In this document: positions 14,322-22,500 of the stretch, piece by piece
Numbering within the stretch: the stretch's first letter is position 1
Layout of the letters: every line of letters starts with the position of its first letter
Source of the DNA: JBBRLA01 sp038231615
GTDB lineage: Bacteria > Myxococcota_A > Polyangia > Palsa-1104 > JAEUJZ01
Assembly (NCBI GenBank): GCA_038231615.1
Contig: JBBRLA010000040.1
Location: 1 to 23,360, forward strand
Reading direction: 5' to 3'
DNA length: 23,360 nucleotides
Position numbers and translations under genes: made by a program
The notes under the pieces: model-generated
What the model saw: the letters and a program-made list of their open reading frames with translations, nothing else
What the model was told of the DNA's origin: nothing
The model's database searches: none

Positions 14322-15947
14322 ATGACGGAGCCTTTTTCGGACATTCCCGCATTGATGCGGCGGCGGCGCCACCTGGGGCGGCAGCCACAGGCCGATCGGC
14401 CGGCTCTGACCTGCTACGACGGCAGGACGATCGTGGGTCGCATGCGTCACGGAGAACTGGTGGAGCAGGTGGCCCGCGTGGCCGACCACCTGCGCGGCGA
14501 ACTGGGCATCCGGCAAGGCGACCGCATCGGGGTGCTCTCGCACAATCGGCTGGAGGTGCCGGTGCTGCTGCTGGCCGCCATGAGCCTGGGGGCCGCCATC
14601 GTGCCCCTGAACCCGACGGCGGCGGCGGAAGATTGGAAGTACATCCTGTCGCACTCGGGCGCCCGGGTGGTCTTCGCCAGCAAGGATCTGCTGGGTGCGT
14701 TGGGCCCTGCCAGGGACGCGGTGCGGGCGCTGCCGATCGAAATGCTCGCGCAAGCGGTCCTTCCACAGAAAGCCGGGGCGCGACCGGAAGGGGCGGGCGC
14801 GGACATGCTGGCGGAACAGTTGGCGGTCGTGCTTTACACCTCCGGCACCACCGGCGATCCCAAGGGGGTCGCGCTCAGCCAGCGCAACCTTCTGGCCAAT
14901 GCGTGGAGCATGGCGCAAAACTTCGGCCTGGATGGGGCGACGCAGTTCGCGGTGCTGCCGCTGTACCACGCCCACGCCTTCGGGTTCGGGTTGATGACGG
15001 CCCTGCTCACCGGGGGCCATCTGGTCTTCGCCGATCGCCTGGATCCCTTCGCCTGGGCCGAGATCATCCGTGCGGAGTCCGTCTCGGTGACCAGCGTGGT
15101 GCCGACGCTGCTGCCGCTCCTGCTACAGGGCCAGGTACGTCACGCGCAGGTGCCGGGCTTGAGGGGCATCCTGGTCTCCTCCGCTCCCCTGAGCACGGAT
15201 CTGGCCCGCCGGTTCCAGGAACAGAGCGGCATCCCCCTGTTCCAGGGCTGGGGCCTTTCGGAGTACACCAATTTCGCCTGCTGCCAGCGGCCCGGGGCAG
15301 ACCCTGAAGAGCTGCGGGAAGAAGAGTTTGGTTGGGAGGTGCCATCGGTGGGCAGCCCGCTTCCCGGGACCCAGGTGCATGTGCTTGCCCAGAATGGGGG
15401 GCTTGCGCCCGAAGGTGTGCCGGGGGAACTCTGCGTGCGGGGTGAAAGCCTGATGCTGGGCTACTACCGCGACCCCCTGGCCACCGCTGGCGCCATCGTC
15501 GATGGCTGGCTGCGCACCGGCGACGAGGGTTTGTACCACATGCATCGTGGGCGACCGATCTTCTTCATCACCGGGCGGATCACAGAAATCATCATTCGCG
15601 GCGGAGACAAGTACAGCCCCCCGGCCATTGAACGCAAGCTGGCGGGTGCGCTCCCGGCGCTGGAAGGCCGCCTTGTCGTCCTCGGCTTTCCTCATCGGGT
15701 GCATGGTGAAGAGATCGGCGCCTACCTGGATTCCGCCGCGCTGCCCGACGATCCGGCGCTGCGGGAGCGGGTCGAGCAGCGGCTCATGCAGGCCATCTTG
15801 GCCCTACCCCCGGCGGAGCGGCCGAAGATTGTCCTGCGCGGGAGAGGGCCCATCCCCCGCACCCACACAGGGAAGATCCAGCGGCGGCGGCTGCAGGGCC
15901 TCTTCGCCGAGTACCAGGACTGCAAGGGCATGGCACTTCTGGTCTGA
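14322..15947 (+). CDS. Acyl-CoA/acyl-ACP synthetase (AMP-dependent ligase, ANL family)
   Basis: This 541-residue enzyme would activate a carboxylic acid with ATP to an acyl adenylate and pass it to CoA or a carrier protein. It has the complete motif set: the P-loop 'YTSGTTGDPKG' (172-182), 'PLYHAHAFGFG', 'GWGLSEYTN', 'DGWLRTGDEGLY', 'ITGRITEIIIRGGDKYSP' and the C-terminal catalytic lysine in 'THTGKIQRRR' (Lys518). It follows the transglutaminase-like gene by four bases and ends the plus-strand operon. An acyl carrier protein gene lies in the convergent operon, a possible acceptor. The acid cannot be deduced; fatty or aryl acids are both possible. Confidence 0.9.
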   Translation: MTEPFSDIPALMRRRRHLGRQPQADRPALTCYDGRTIVGRMRHGELVEQVARVADHLRGELGIRQGDRIGVLSHNRLEVPVLLLAAMSLGAAIVPLNPTAAAEDWKYILSHSGARVVFASKDLLGALGPARDAVRALPIEMLAQAVLPQKAGARPEGAGADMLAEQLAVVLYTSGTTGDPKGVALSQRNLLANAWSMAQNFGLDGATQFAVLPLYHAHAFGFGLMTALLTGGHLVFADRLDPFAWAEIIRAESVSVTSVVPTLLPLLLQGQVRHAQVPGLRGILVSSAPLSTDLARRFQEQSGIPLFQGWGLSEYTNFACCQRPGADPEELREEEFGWEVPSVGSPLPGTQVHVLAQNGGLAPEGVPGELCVRGESLMLGYYRDPLATAGAIVDGWLRTGDEGLYHMHRGRPIFFITGRITEIIIRGGDKYSPPAIERKLAGALPALEGRLVVLGFPHRVHGEEIGAYLDSAALPDDPALRERVEQRLMQAILALPPAERPKIVLRGRGPIPRTHTGKIQRRRLQGLFAEYQDCKGMALLV

Positions 15948-15989
15948 GCTTCGCGAGCAATGAACCGCGGCGCCTCCGGCGTTTCGCGA
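15948..15989. other. Convergent junction between the two operons
   Basis: Only 42 bases separate the stops of the two convergent operons. There are short complementary pieces (AACCGC with GCGGTT inside the dehydrogenase end, CGCC/GGCG) but no strong stem followed by a T-run. I do not call a classical terminator. Confidence 0.4.
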
Positions 15990-16994
15990 TTAGCGGTTTT
16001 CCAGCACCATCCGGTAGCGCACCTGATTTTGCCGGAGCCGGGAAAGGGCGGCATTGACCTCCGCCATGGGGCGCGTCTCTACCTGCGGGGCGATGCCATG
16101 CTGATCGGCACAGCGCAGCATCTCGGCGATGGTGGCTCGTCCGCCGATCTCGCTGAAGCAGATGGACCGCTGACCCAGAAGAGCATCGGGCGGGATCTGC
16201 ATGATGCCCGGCGGCGAGGCGACCAGGCACAAGACGCCGTTGGGCCGCAGGGTTTGCAGGTAGGAAATCCAGTCCAGCCGGGCGGGCACCGTTGACAGCA
16301 CCAGATCCAGGCTGCCGGCGTGCGCGCGGATCTCCCGGGCATCGGTGGAGCACACGAAGTGCGCGGCCCCCATGCGCAGCGCCTCCTCCCGCTTGTCCGC
16401 CGACGCCGAAAAGGCGGTGATCTCCGCCCCCATGGCCCGCAGGAAGAGGATCGCCATGTGCCCCAGGCCCCCAATCCCGATGACGCCGACCGCGCTGGTC
16501 GCATCCACCCCGTGGCGACGCAAGGGTGCGTAGACCGTGACCCCCCCGCAGAGCAGCGGGGCCGCGCGGGCGCTGTCGAGCCCTTTTGGCAGCGCGAAGG
16601 CGAAGCGGCTGTCGACGCGGATGCGGCTGGCAAACCCGCCCCGGTGCCCGACGCAGGTGGCCTGCTTGTGGGCACACAGGTTCTCGTGCCCGTAAAGACA
16701 GGGCCGGCAGACCAGGCAGGCACTGCGCTGCCATCCGACCCCGACCCGCTGTTCCAACTCCAGATGATCCACCGAATCGCCGATGCCGGTCACCGTCCCG
16801 ACGATCTCGTGGCCGGGGACCAGCGGGTACGCACTGATCTTCCAGTCGTCATCGATCAGGTGAAGGTCGCTGTGGCAGATCCCGCAGTGGGAGATCTCGA
16901 TCTCGACATCGTGCGGCCCCAGATCGGCCGCCTCGTAGGAGTAGGGCAAAAGCGCGCCCCTTGGGGCCAGCGTGGCGAAGGCCGACACCTTCAC
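15990..16994 (-). CDS. Zinc-dependent NAD(P)H alcohol dehydrogenase (MDR, YahK/cinnamyl-alcohol type)
   Basis: This 334-residue medium-chain dehydrogenase interconverts an alcohol and aldehyde with NAD(P)H. It has the catalytic zinc site 'HCGICHSDLH' (Cys40, His41) and 'PGHEIVG' (His62, Glu63), the four-cysteine structural zinc lobe (Cys93, 96, 99 and 107) and the Rossmann motif 'GIGGLGHMAILFLRAMGAEI'. 'SASADKREEA' follows at the cofactor-selecting site and favours NADP(H). The start is GTG 16994, which overlaps the stop of the upstream hydrolase as GTGA (16991-16994), a sign of translational coupling. It is the last gene of the minus-strand operon. It may reduce an acyl-derived aldehyde or act on a product of the oxidases, but this is inference. 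Confidence 0.9.
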   Translation of the reverse strand: MKVSAFATLAPRGALLPYSYEAADLGPHDVEIEISHCGICHSDLHLIDDDWKISAYPLVPGHEIVGTVTGIGDSVDHLELEQRVGVGWQRSACLVCRPCLYGHENLCAHKQATCVGHRGGFASRIRVDSRFAFALPKGLDSARAAPLLCGGVTVYAPLRRHGVDATSAVGVIGIGGLGHMAILFLRAMGAEITAFSASADKREEALRMGAAHFVCSTDAREIRAHAGSLDLVLSTVPARLDWISYLQTLRPNGVLCLVASPPGIMQIPPDALLGQRSICFSEIGGRATIAEMLRCADQHGIAPQVETRPMAEVNAALSRLRQNQVRYRMVLENR

Positions 16995-18835
16995 GGCCGG
17001 TACCGGGTCTTCAGGTGGTAGGTGACGATGTCGCTGACGTGCTGCTGCGCCCACAGGGACGTGAAGGTATGGTCCGTCCCATGGATGTCCTCCCGGCGAA
17101 AGCCCGAGACGGAATGCAGGGCACGCATCTGCTCGCCGTACCGGGCGTCCACGTAGTCCACCCCGGGATCGTGCGCGGTGACCAACAGGAACGTGTCCAC
17201 GCCCTGGTCGGCCATGCGCCGGAGACAGGCCGGGACCTCCAGCTCTTGCTGCACCTGCCCCATCCCCTCGCCCTTCCTCCGCACCCGCTGCACCAGGCCC
17301 CGCAGCCGGCGCAGGGCCAGGTCGCGGATCTTGGGGATGACCAGGCGGGCGGCACGGCGCAGGTCGACCCCGCCTTTCAGGAGCTTCAGCCACTTCTCCT
17401 TGCGGAAGATCGATCCCTGATAATAGCGCGCCTGTTGATAGGTGTTGATCAGCGCCAGGTCGTGAACGCAGAAGGTCCGCGGGTTCATCATGACCACCCC
17501 CGCCACCCGGGGGTCCGTCAGCGCCCGCTTGAAGGCGATGTCCCCGCCTGAACACAGCCCGATCAGAATGAAGCGCCTGGCCCCGATGCTCCCCGAGAGC
17601 ATGTTCATCGTCTCATCGAGGTCCTTCATCAGGTCGCGGGGGTAGCACAGGTTCTCCTCCGTCCCCTCCGCCGCCGGGCTGTCGCCGATTCCCGAGAGAT
17701 CGACCCGCAGCACGTGGAACCCCAGGCGGGCCCACCTGCGGGCCATGGCCACAGAGTGGCGGTGCGGGCCGATGCGGTGAACGGTGCCGGCGTTCATCAG
17801 GACGATGGCGGGCAACTCGCGGTTAGCGACCTCCGCCGGGGGCGTGACCAGGACCCCGAAGAGATGATCTTCTTGACCGAAGTGGATCGGACGCTCCGAC
17901 TGAAGCTCCGATCCGGGGATTGCCGCCCGGACTTCCCGCCGGATGGCCTCCGCGGTGGCGGACACCGCGGGATGCTGTTCGGAGAGCCACCCCGCGATCA
18001 CCTCCAGTTCCTCGGTGGGCACCACCGAGCGGTGGGGGGTCATGGTCAAAAACTTCGGGCCGGCGATCTGTCGGTGCTCGCAGGCCGTCCCAAGCGCGCC
18101 GAGGTGCTCGGTCAGCCGGTTCTCCCCGGCGGCGTTGCCCGGGGAAAGGACCAGCACCCGGGGCGCCGGCCGCCGCCGCAGGGAGAGCAGATCGATCCCG
18201 CCCAAATCATCGATCAACTCGTGTGTAAAGAGGAAGCCCAGCGCCTCGTGGCCGTCGGGGTTCTCCTGGGGTCCGCCCACGAAGCTTTGCGGTTCGAGCA
18301 GCCGGTGCATCTGATGCAGCTTGGTGCTCTCCGCGATGAACGCCTTTCCATCGAGGTAGGGGCTCCACAGGACCAAGCTATCGATGTCGCTGCGCTGAGC
18401 CGCCGCGGCCATTGCCATCGTGGCCCCCAGGCGGATGCCGACCACGCTGATCTCGCTGACCCCGCTAATGGCGCGCAGCTCATCGAGAGCGTTGTTGATA
18501 TCGGCCAGCCAGGCCCGGGTGCGCCCTGGGAGCCGCTCGTCCCCGGACGAATCGCCCGTGCCATGGAAATCGAAGCGCAGCACTGGAAATCCGCATCCGG
18601 CCAGGCGCTCCGCCAGGTGCCGCAGCGTGCGATGCGCGCGAATGTAGTCATCCCCGATGGGATTGCATACGACGATGCCACAGGTCCGCGGGCTGAGGCC
18701 TGACGGGGCGTGGTACCAGCCGAAAAGCGTCCTGTCCGGGGTGCCCAGATGCAGGGGGGCGGGAGTGATCCCGTCCCCCATCGATAACCGCAACCGCGAC
18801 GCTTCGCGCTTCGCGATCGATTGAAGTGGAAACAC
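16991..18835 (-). CDS. Tandem alpha/beta-hydrolase protein with atypical nucleophile positions
   Basis: About 614 residues contain two alpha/beta-hydrolase domains similar to exosortase-associated hydrolases. Domain 1 (about 25-288) has 'RFDFHGTGDSSG', but its nucleophile elbow is 'VVGIRLGATMA', with Arg135 where Ser is expected. Domain 2 (about 310-612) has 'VDLSGIGDS', the elbow 'IGLCSGGDIAF' with Cys428 at the nucleophile position, 'AHDPGVDYVD' and 'GTDHTFTS', which supply a likely Asp and His. Domain 2 may thus be a cysteine-type acyl hydrolase or transferase, while domain 1 looks non-catalytic. The GTG at 18835 lies eight bases after the stop of the small peptide gene, fitting reinitiation. 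ATG 18781 is closer to where family similarity starts. Neither has a ribosome binding site. It overlaps the dehydrogenase start. Confidence 0.8.
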   Translation of the reverse strand: MFPLQSIAKREASRLRLSMGDGITPAPLHLGTPDRTLFGWYHAPSGLSPRTCGIVVCNPIGDDYIRAHRTLRHLAERLAGCGFPVLRFDFHGTGDSSGDERLPGRTRAWLADINNALDELRAISGVSEISVVGIRLGATMAMAAAAQRSDIDSLVLWSPYLDGKAFIAESTKLHQMHRLLEPQSFVGGPQENPDGHEALGFLFTHELIDDLGGIDLLSLRRRPAPRVLVLSPGNAAGENRLTEHLGALGTACEHRQIAGPKFLTMTPHRSVVPTEELEVIAGWLSEQHPAVSATAEAIRREVRAAIPGSELQSERPIHFGQEDHLFGVLVTPPAEVANRELPAIVLMNAGTVHRIGPHRHSVAMARRWARLGFHVLRVDLSGIGDSPAAEGTEENLCYPRDLMKDLDETMNMLSGSIGARRFILIGLCSGGDIAFKRALTDPRVAGVVMMNPRTFCVHDLALINTYQQARYYQGSIFRKEKWLKLLKGGVDLRRAARLVIPKIRDLALRRLRGLVQRVRRKGEGMGQVQQELEVPACLRRMADQGVDTFLLVTAHDPGVDYVDARYGEQMRALHSVSGFRREDIHGTDHTFTSLWAQQHVSDIVTYHLKTRYRP

Positions 18836-18843
18836 GAGCCAGC

Positions 18844-19011
18844 CTATTCGGCCAGGACGCCGCGGGGCCGAACCGGAAGTTCGAGCTTCTTGATGGTCAG
18901 GCGGAACTCAGTGTCCTGTGCCGGGTTGACCTCGGCGCGGGGCAACTGCGCACCATCGGTGCCGACCCCTTCCTGCTGCGCCTGCGGAGTCCTCTGGTTA
19001 TCCGTATTCAT
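18844..19011 (-). CDS. 55-residue peptide, candidate RiPP precursor
   Basis: A short frame with an ideal ribosome binding site (AAGGAGG on the minus strand at 19024-19018, six bases before ATG 19011) encodes 55 residues. The N-terminal ~33 are hydrophilic and Gln/Glu/Asp/Pro-rich, with no signal peptide or cysteine. They are followed by 'FRLTIKKLELPVRPRGVLAE' at the C-terminus. An amphipathic 'FxLTIxKLE' element followed by a short Pro/Arg-containing tail resembles the leader-recognition and core layout of RiPP precursors. It sits between the carrier protein gene (22-base gap) and the hydrolase gene (eight-base gap), in a cluster with RRE-like oxidases. ATG 19017 is in frame but touches the ribosome binding site. 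The gene being real is fairly sure; the role as substrate is inference. Confidence 0.65.
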   Translation of the reverse strand: MNTDNQRTPQAQQEGVGTDGAQLPRAEVNPAQDTEFRLTIKKLELPVRPRGVLAE

Positions 19012-19017
19012 GGGCAT

Positions 19018-19024
19018 CCTCCTT
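19018..19024 (-). promoter_or_regulatory. Consensus ribosome binding site of the small peptide gene
   Basis: AAGGAGG on the minus strand, six bases before the ATG at 19011, is the best match to the anti-Shine-Dalgarno sequence in this operon. It implies strong translation of the peptide relative to the enzymes around it, as expected of a substrate or structural peptide. Confidence 0.7.
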
Positions 19025-19033
19025 CACTTTGCA

Positions 19034-19357
19034 CTACGGGTTGTTGACCGCTTGCGCGGGTCCTGCGACACGATTTGCCTGCTGGCCCTGCGAGCGCATG
19101 AGCTTTTGGCCCAGGGCCATGAGATCGCCGATGGTCTTCAGTCCGCTCAGGTCCATCCCTAGTTCCGCGAGATCGGCGTCGAACTCTTCCCCCAGGCTGA
19201 TCACCACCGAGACCAGGGAGAGCGATTCGATCTCGAGATCCTGACGAAGGGAGAGGCCGGGCCGCAGGGGGCGTTCCTCGGGCACGACCTGAGCGTACTC
19301 AAGCACCAACCGGGTGATCCGATCCTCGACAGTGCCACGCTGCGTCTGCTCGGCCAT
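19034..19357 (-). CDS. Acyl carrier protein
   Basis: This 107-residue protein has the carrier-protein four-helix pattern with the phosphopantetheine site at Ser45 in 'LRQDLEIESLSLVSVVISL'. The usual Asp-Ser-Leu is Glu-Ser-Leu, an allowed variant. Helix 3 with 'MDLSGLKTIGDLMALGQKL' follows, and the C-terminal tail is Gln/Asn-rich. It would carry an acyl group, most simply one loaded by the AMP ligase of the convergent operon. ATG 19357 was taken; the preceding ATG at 19360 is equally possible, with AGGAC just upstream. It is the first gene of the minus-strand operon, followed by the 55-residue peptide. Confidence 0.85.
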   Translation of the reverse strand: MAEQTQRGTVEDRITRLVLEYAQVVPEERPLRPGLSLRQDLEIESLSLVSVVISLGEEFDADLAELGMDLSGLKTIGDLMALGQKLMRSQGQQANRVAGPAQAVNNP

Positions 19358-19423
19358 CATCGTCCTGATTGGCTGGCCGATCACGATGTTCTCCGATTGG
19401 TCAGCTCCGTCTAAGTGGTGGAA

Positions 19424-19459
19424 TTGATAGCAATCTATCAAGACCTGCCGGCGCGTCAA
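19424..19459 (-). promoter_or_regulatory. Candidate promoter with overlapping palindromic operator for the minus-strand operon
   Basis: On the minus strand TTGACG (19459-19454) and TAGATT (19437-19432) are spaced by 16 bases, about 75-85 bases before the carrier protein start. The -10 lies inside a perfect palindrome TTGATAG-CAAT-CTATCAA (19424-19441, read on plus), a typical arrangement for repressor control. No cognate regulator is identified; the PaiB-like protein is the nearest candidate. Confidence 0.5.
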
Positions 19460-19489
19460 TGAAAAAAACTACAAAAATGGATGATCGAT

Positions 19490-19515
19490 CGATCGCGGCT
19501 CACGATCGCGGCTCA
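19490..19515. repeat. Tandem 13-bp direct repeat upstream of the operon promoter
   Basis: CGATCGCGGCTCA occurs twice head to tail without mismatch, about 30-55 bases upstream of the proposed -35 box. The position fits an activator site, but it could also be a simple duplication. Confidence 0.5.
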
Positions 19516-19541
19516 GTCGGCTCTGTTGATGGGGTCAGGCG

Positions 19542-19557
19542 AACCCGCGAACGGGTC
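19542..19557 (-). terminator. Short UUCG-loop hairpin after the TonB receptor gene
   Basis: On the minus strand ACCCG-TTCG-CGGGT forms a stable small hairpin (plus a G-U pair) starting 14 bases after the receptor stop. There is no U-run, so it is only a weak candidate for transcription termination between the receptor and the carrier protein operon. Confidence 0.3.
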
Positions 19558-19570
19558 GGCTCAGGTAGGT

Positions 19571-22500
19571 TCAGAACGACAGACGCCCGCCCAGCCGCAT
19601 GTAGAGCGGAGACTGGAAGGCCGTGGGCTGGCCGTAGTTGCTGTTGGCCACCAGGGCCGAGCCATCGCTGCTCTTCAGATGCACCAGGTCCGCGGTGGTG
19701 CCGTTCAGCACCGGCGAGACCACCGAGGCGGTATACTCGTCGTCCACGTTGGTGATCGCCTGCTGGTTGAAGAGGTTCAGCACATCGGCGAAGACCGAGA
19801 ACGTCAAGCTCTGGCTCAGCTTGCGTTCGTACCCCAGGTGCAGGTCAAACTGGGTGACCGTCGGCGTGCGCCCTCCCGATCCGCGGGGCAGGATGAAGAC
19901 CTCGCGGTTCAGATAGTAAGGGTGAAAGCCCAATACTTCAATCGGTCGCCCGGAGTAGGCGGTGAAGGTCAGGCTGACGGTGAAGCTCGCCTTGGTGCCC
20001 ACCGGCAGCACGTAGTAGCCGGTCAGCTTCAGATTGTGCGGCCGGTCGTTGGGCAGCGGCCCCTGGCGGTTGGACAGCAAGTCGACCAGGTCGAACTGAT
20101 CCGAAATGTTGGGGTCGTTCTGACCCGTATTGGAGGCGAAGGTCCCGGGGTAGTTGCCGATGAGGCGCGAGTAGGTGTAGTTGGCCAGCAGGGAGAAGCG
20201 GTTGGACAGCCGCTTGTTGGCCGAGAGGGTCACCGCGTCGTAGTTGCGCACCGCCCGGGGGAAGGCGCCGACGGCTTTGTAGGCCGCTGCCTTGGATTGG
20301 GCGATCTTGGCCTCCTGTTGCGCCACCTGATCCATCCCGTGCTGCGCCGCGATCTTGGCCAGGTCGTCGGCCTGCTGCTGCAAACCGCGGGCGGCGTCGG
20401 GGTCTGCCGGGCTGCCGGGGTTGCCGATGAGGTAGAAACTGCCCCCGTCGGGAGACATGTCTTCGACGATGTTGCCCAGCTCGCGGTGGGTATAGCTTAC
20501 GCCCAGCACCACATCCCAGCCCACGTCGTACTGGAAGCCGGCGGCGATCTCGTTGATGTACTGCCCTTTCAGCCCCGGGGCCACCTGTGCATACCGTCCG
20601 CCGTTGAGCACCGGATCGGGGAAGGTACACGACCGGTCCAGCATCGGCACCGCCTGGCCGCCCATTTTCAGGGGGCTCAGCGGACAGTTGGGCGAGGGGC
20701 TGGTGGAATAGGCCCCTTCGCCGGAGAACTGCCGGTCGCCGATGTCCAGGGGGATGGACTCGTAGAAGCGCCCGTAGTTGAAGTAGAGCCGCGAGCGGCC
20801 CTTGCGGGTGAAGTCATAGGCCGCGCCCACCCGCGGCGCCCAGTTGTCATAGATCGAGATCTGCTTGGACCCATCTTGCCCATAGATCTCCTGCCCCTCC
20901 CAGCGTGCCCCCAGGTTCAGCACCAGCCCCGGGACAAAGCTGACGTTCCAGCTATCGCGCAGGTAGATCGCGTAGTTGCGCTCCTCGGTGATGCCGCGGA
21001 AGCCGTTCAAGTGCTGGATCGAGCCGTCCGCGTTGCGCTGGGCGTATTCATTGCTCAGGATGAGCTGCGTGCCGTCGGCGCTGGTCTGGTAGGCGCGATG
21101 GCCCAAGAGGGAATTGTTCGGATCGTTTTGGTCCAGGTCCGGGCCCGTGAAGGTGCGGAAGTGGTTGTTGAGGTTGTCCTCGAAGTCGAAGCCCAGTTTG
21201 ATTGCATGGTTGCCCAGAAAGCGCAGGAAGTAAGTGGCCGAGGCCAGCACCGCATGACGTTGGAGCACTTGCTGGTTGTACAGGCCGAAGCCATGGGTGG
21301 TGTATGAGGTCAGCGGGCAGGGGTTGAAGGTCGTCTGCCCCATCATCTGGCGCTGGCACTCGGGGGCGTCTTCGAAGTCCGAGAGGGTGAAGGGGTGGCT
21401 CGGCTGGGCGCGGTAGTAGATCTGCGGCTGGCTCAGGTACTGTTCGTCGGGGCGCTGATCCAGGCTCTGGTAGTGGTAACCGTACATCACTTCCGTCTGC
21501 AGCTTGCGGTCGAGAAACTTCCCGATGTAGCGCGCCGATGCGTCGTGGATCTGGGTGCTCTGGATGTAGTGGTTGAATTTGAGTTCATAGTTGGCGCTCT
21601 GATCGCCGGGGAGCTGATAGCCGTCGAAGGACTCCGGCGAACCGATGTAGGAGAGGGTGATGTTGTGGTCCGGGTTCAGGTTGAACTGGATCTTGGCGAT
21701 CCAGTTGTAGCGCCGCTGCACATCCTTTTGCTGCTGGGCCGCCCCCGGGACCTCGGTGGTGGTGCGCGCCAGCACCCGCGGCCCATCGCAGAGCCCGTCG
21801 TCGGACAGATAGCCCGGACAGTTGAACGAGGGATCGATCCGGGCCTGCCCGGTGCGGGGATCGAAGGTCTGGGTGCGCACCACCCGGTCGGCGGTGAAGG
21901 TGCTGAAGGTGGGGGCGAAGCCGGCGTAGAACCAGATGCGGTCCTTGACGATCGGCCCCCCCAGGTCGAAGCCGAAGTCATACTCGCTGGTGGTGCGGCG
22001 GCGAGTGCCCAATGCCTCGCCCAGGCGGGCCACGGTCTGCGGCGTGAGTTGGAAGGGCACCCACGAGCCGTAGATCCCCCCGTGGAACTCGTTGGAGCCG
22101 CTGTTGGTGACCACCGAGACGATGCCCCCGGTGGCCCGGCCGAACTCCGCCTGGTAGCCCCCGGTGATGATATTGACCTCCTTGATGAAGTACTGGTTGA
22201 GCTGCGTCGCCAGCAGGCCCAGCCCCGGGTCGGTAGTGTTCAGCCCGTCGATGAGGAAGTTGTTCTCATTGCCGGTCGAGCCGGAGATCGACACGCCGAT
22301 GTCGCCGCCCTGGCCGCGGGGAGGATCGACGGCACCGGGGGCCAGGGCGATGACGCTCTCGAAGGTGCGCCCGCGCACGGCGGTATTCTTCAGCAACTCC
22401 TGGTTGATCTCCACCCGGGTGTCGGTGCCGGCGGTGTCCACGCTGGGTGCCCGTTCGCGGATGACGAAGGCCTTCTGTTGGCTCTTCTGGGTCGGCAGGC

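Noticed and set aside
15948..15992. Bidirectional intrinsic terminator between the convergent operons
   Set aside because: The stems are only four to six bases and no T-run follows on either strand.
18844..19011. Treating the 55-residue peptide as a classical lanthipeptide or thiopeptide precursor
   Set aside because: It has no cysteine and almost no Ser/Thr in the C-terminal tail, and no lanthionine synthetase or YcaO gene is present.
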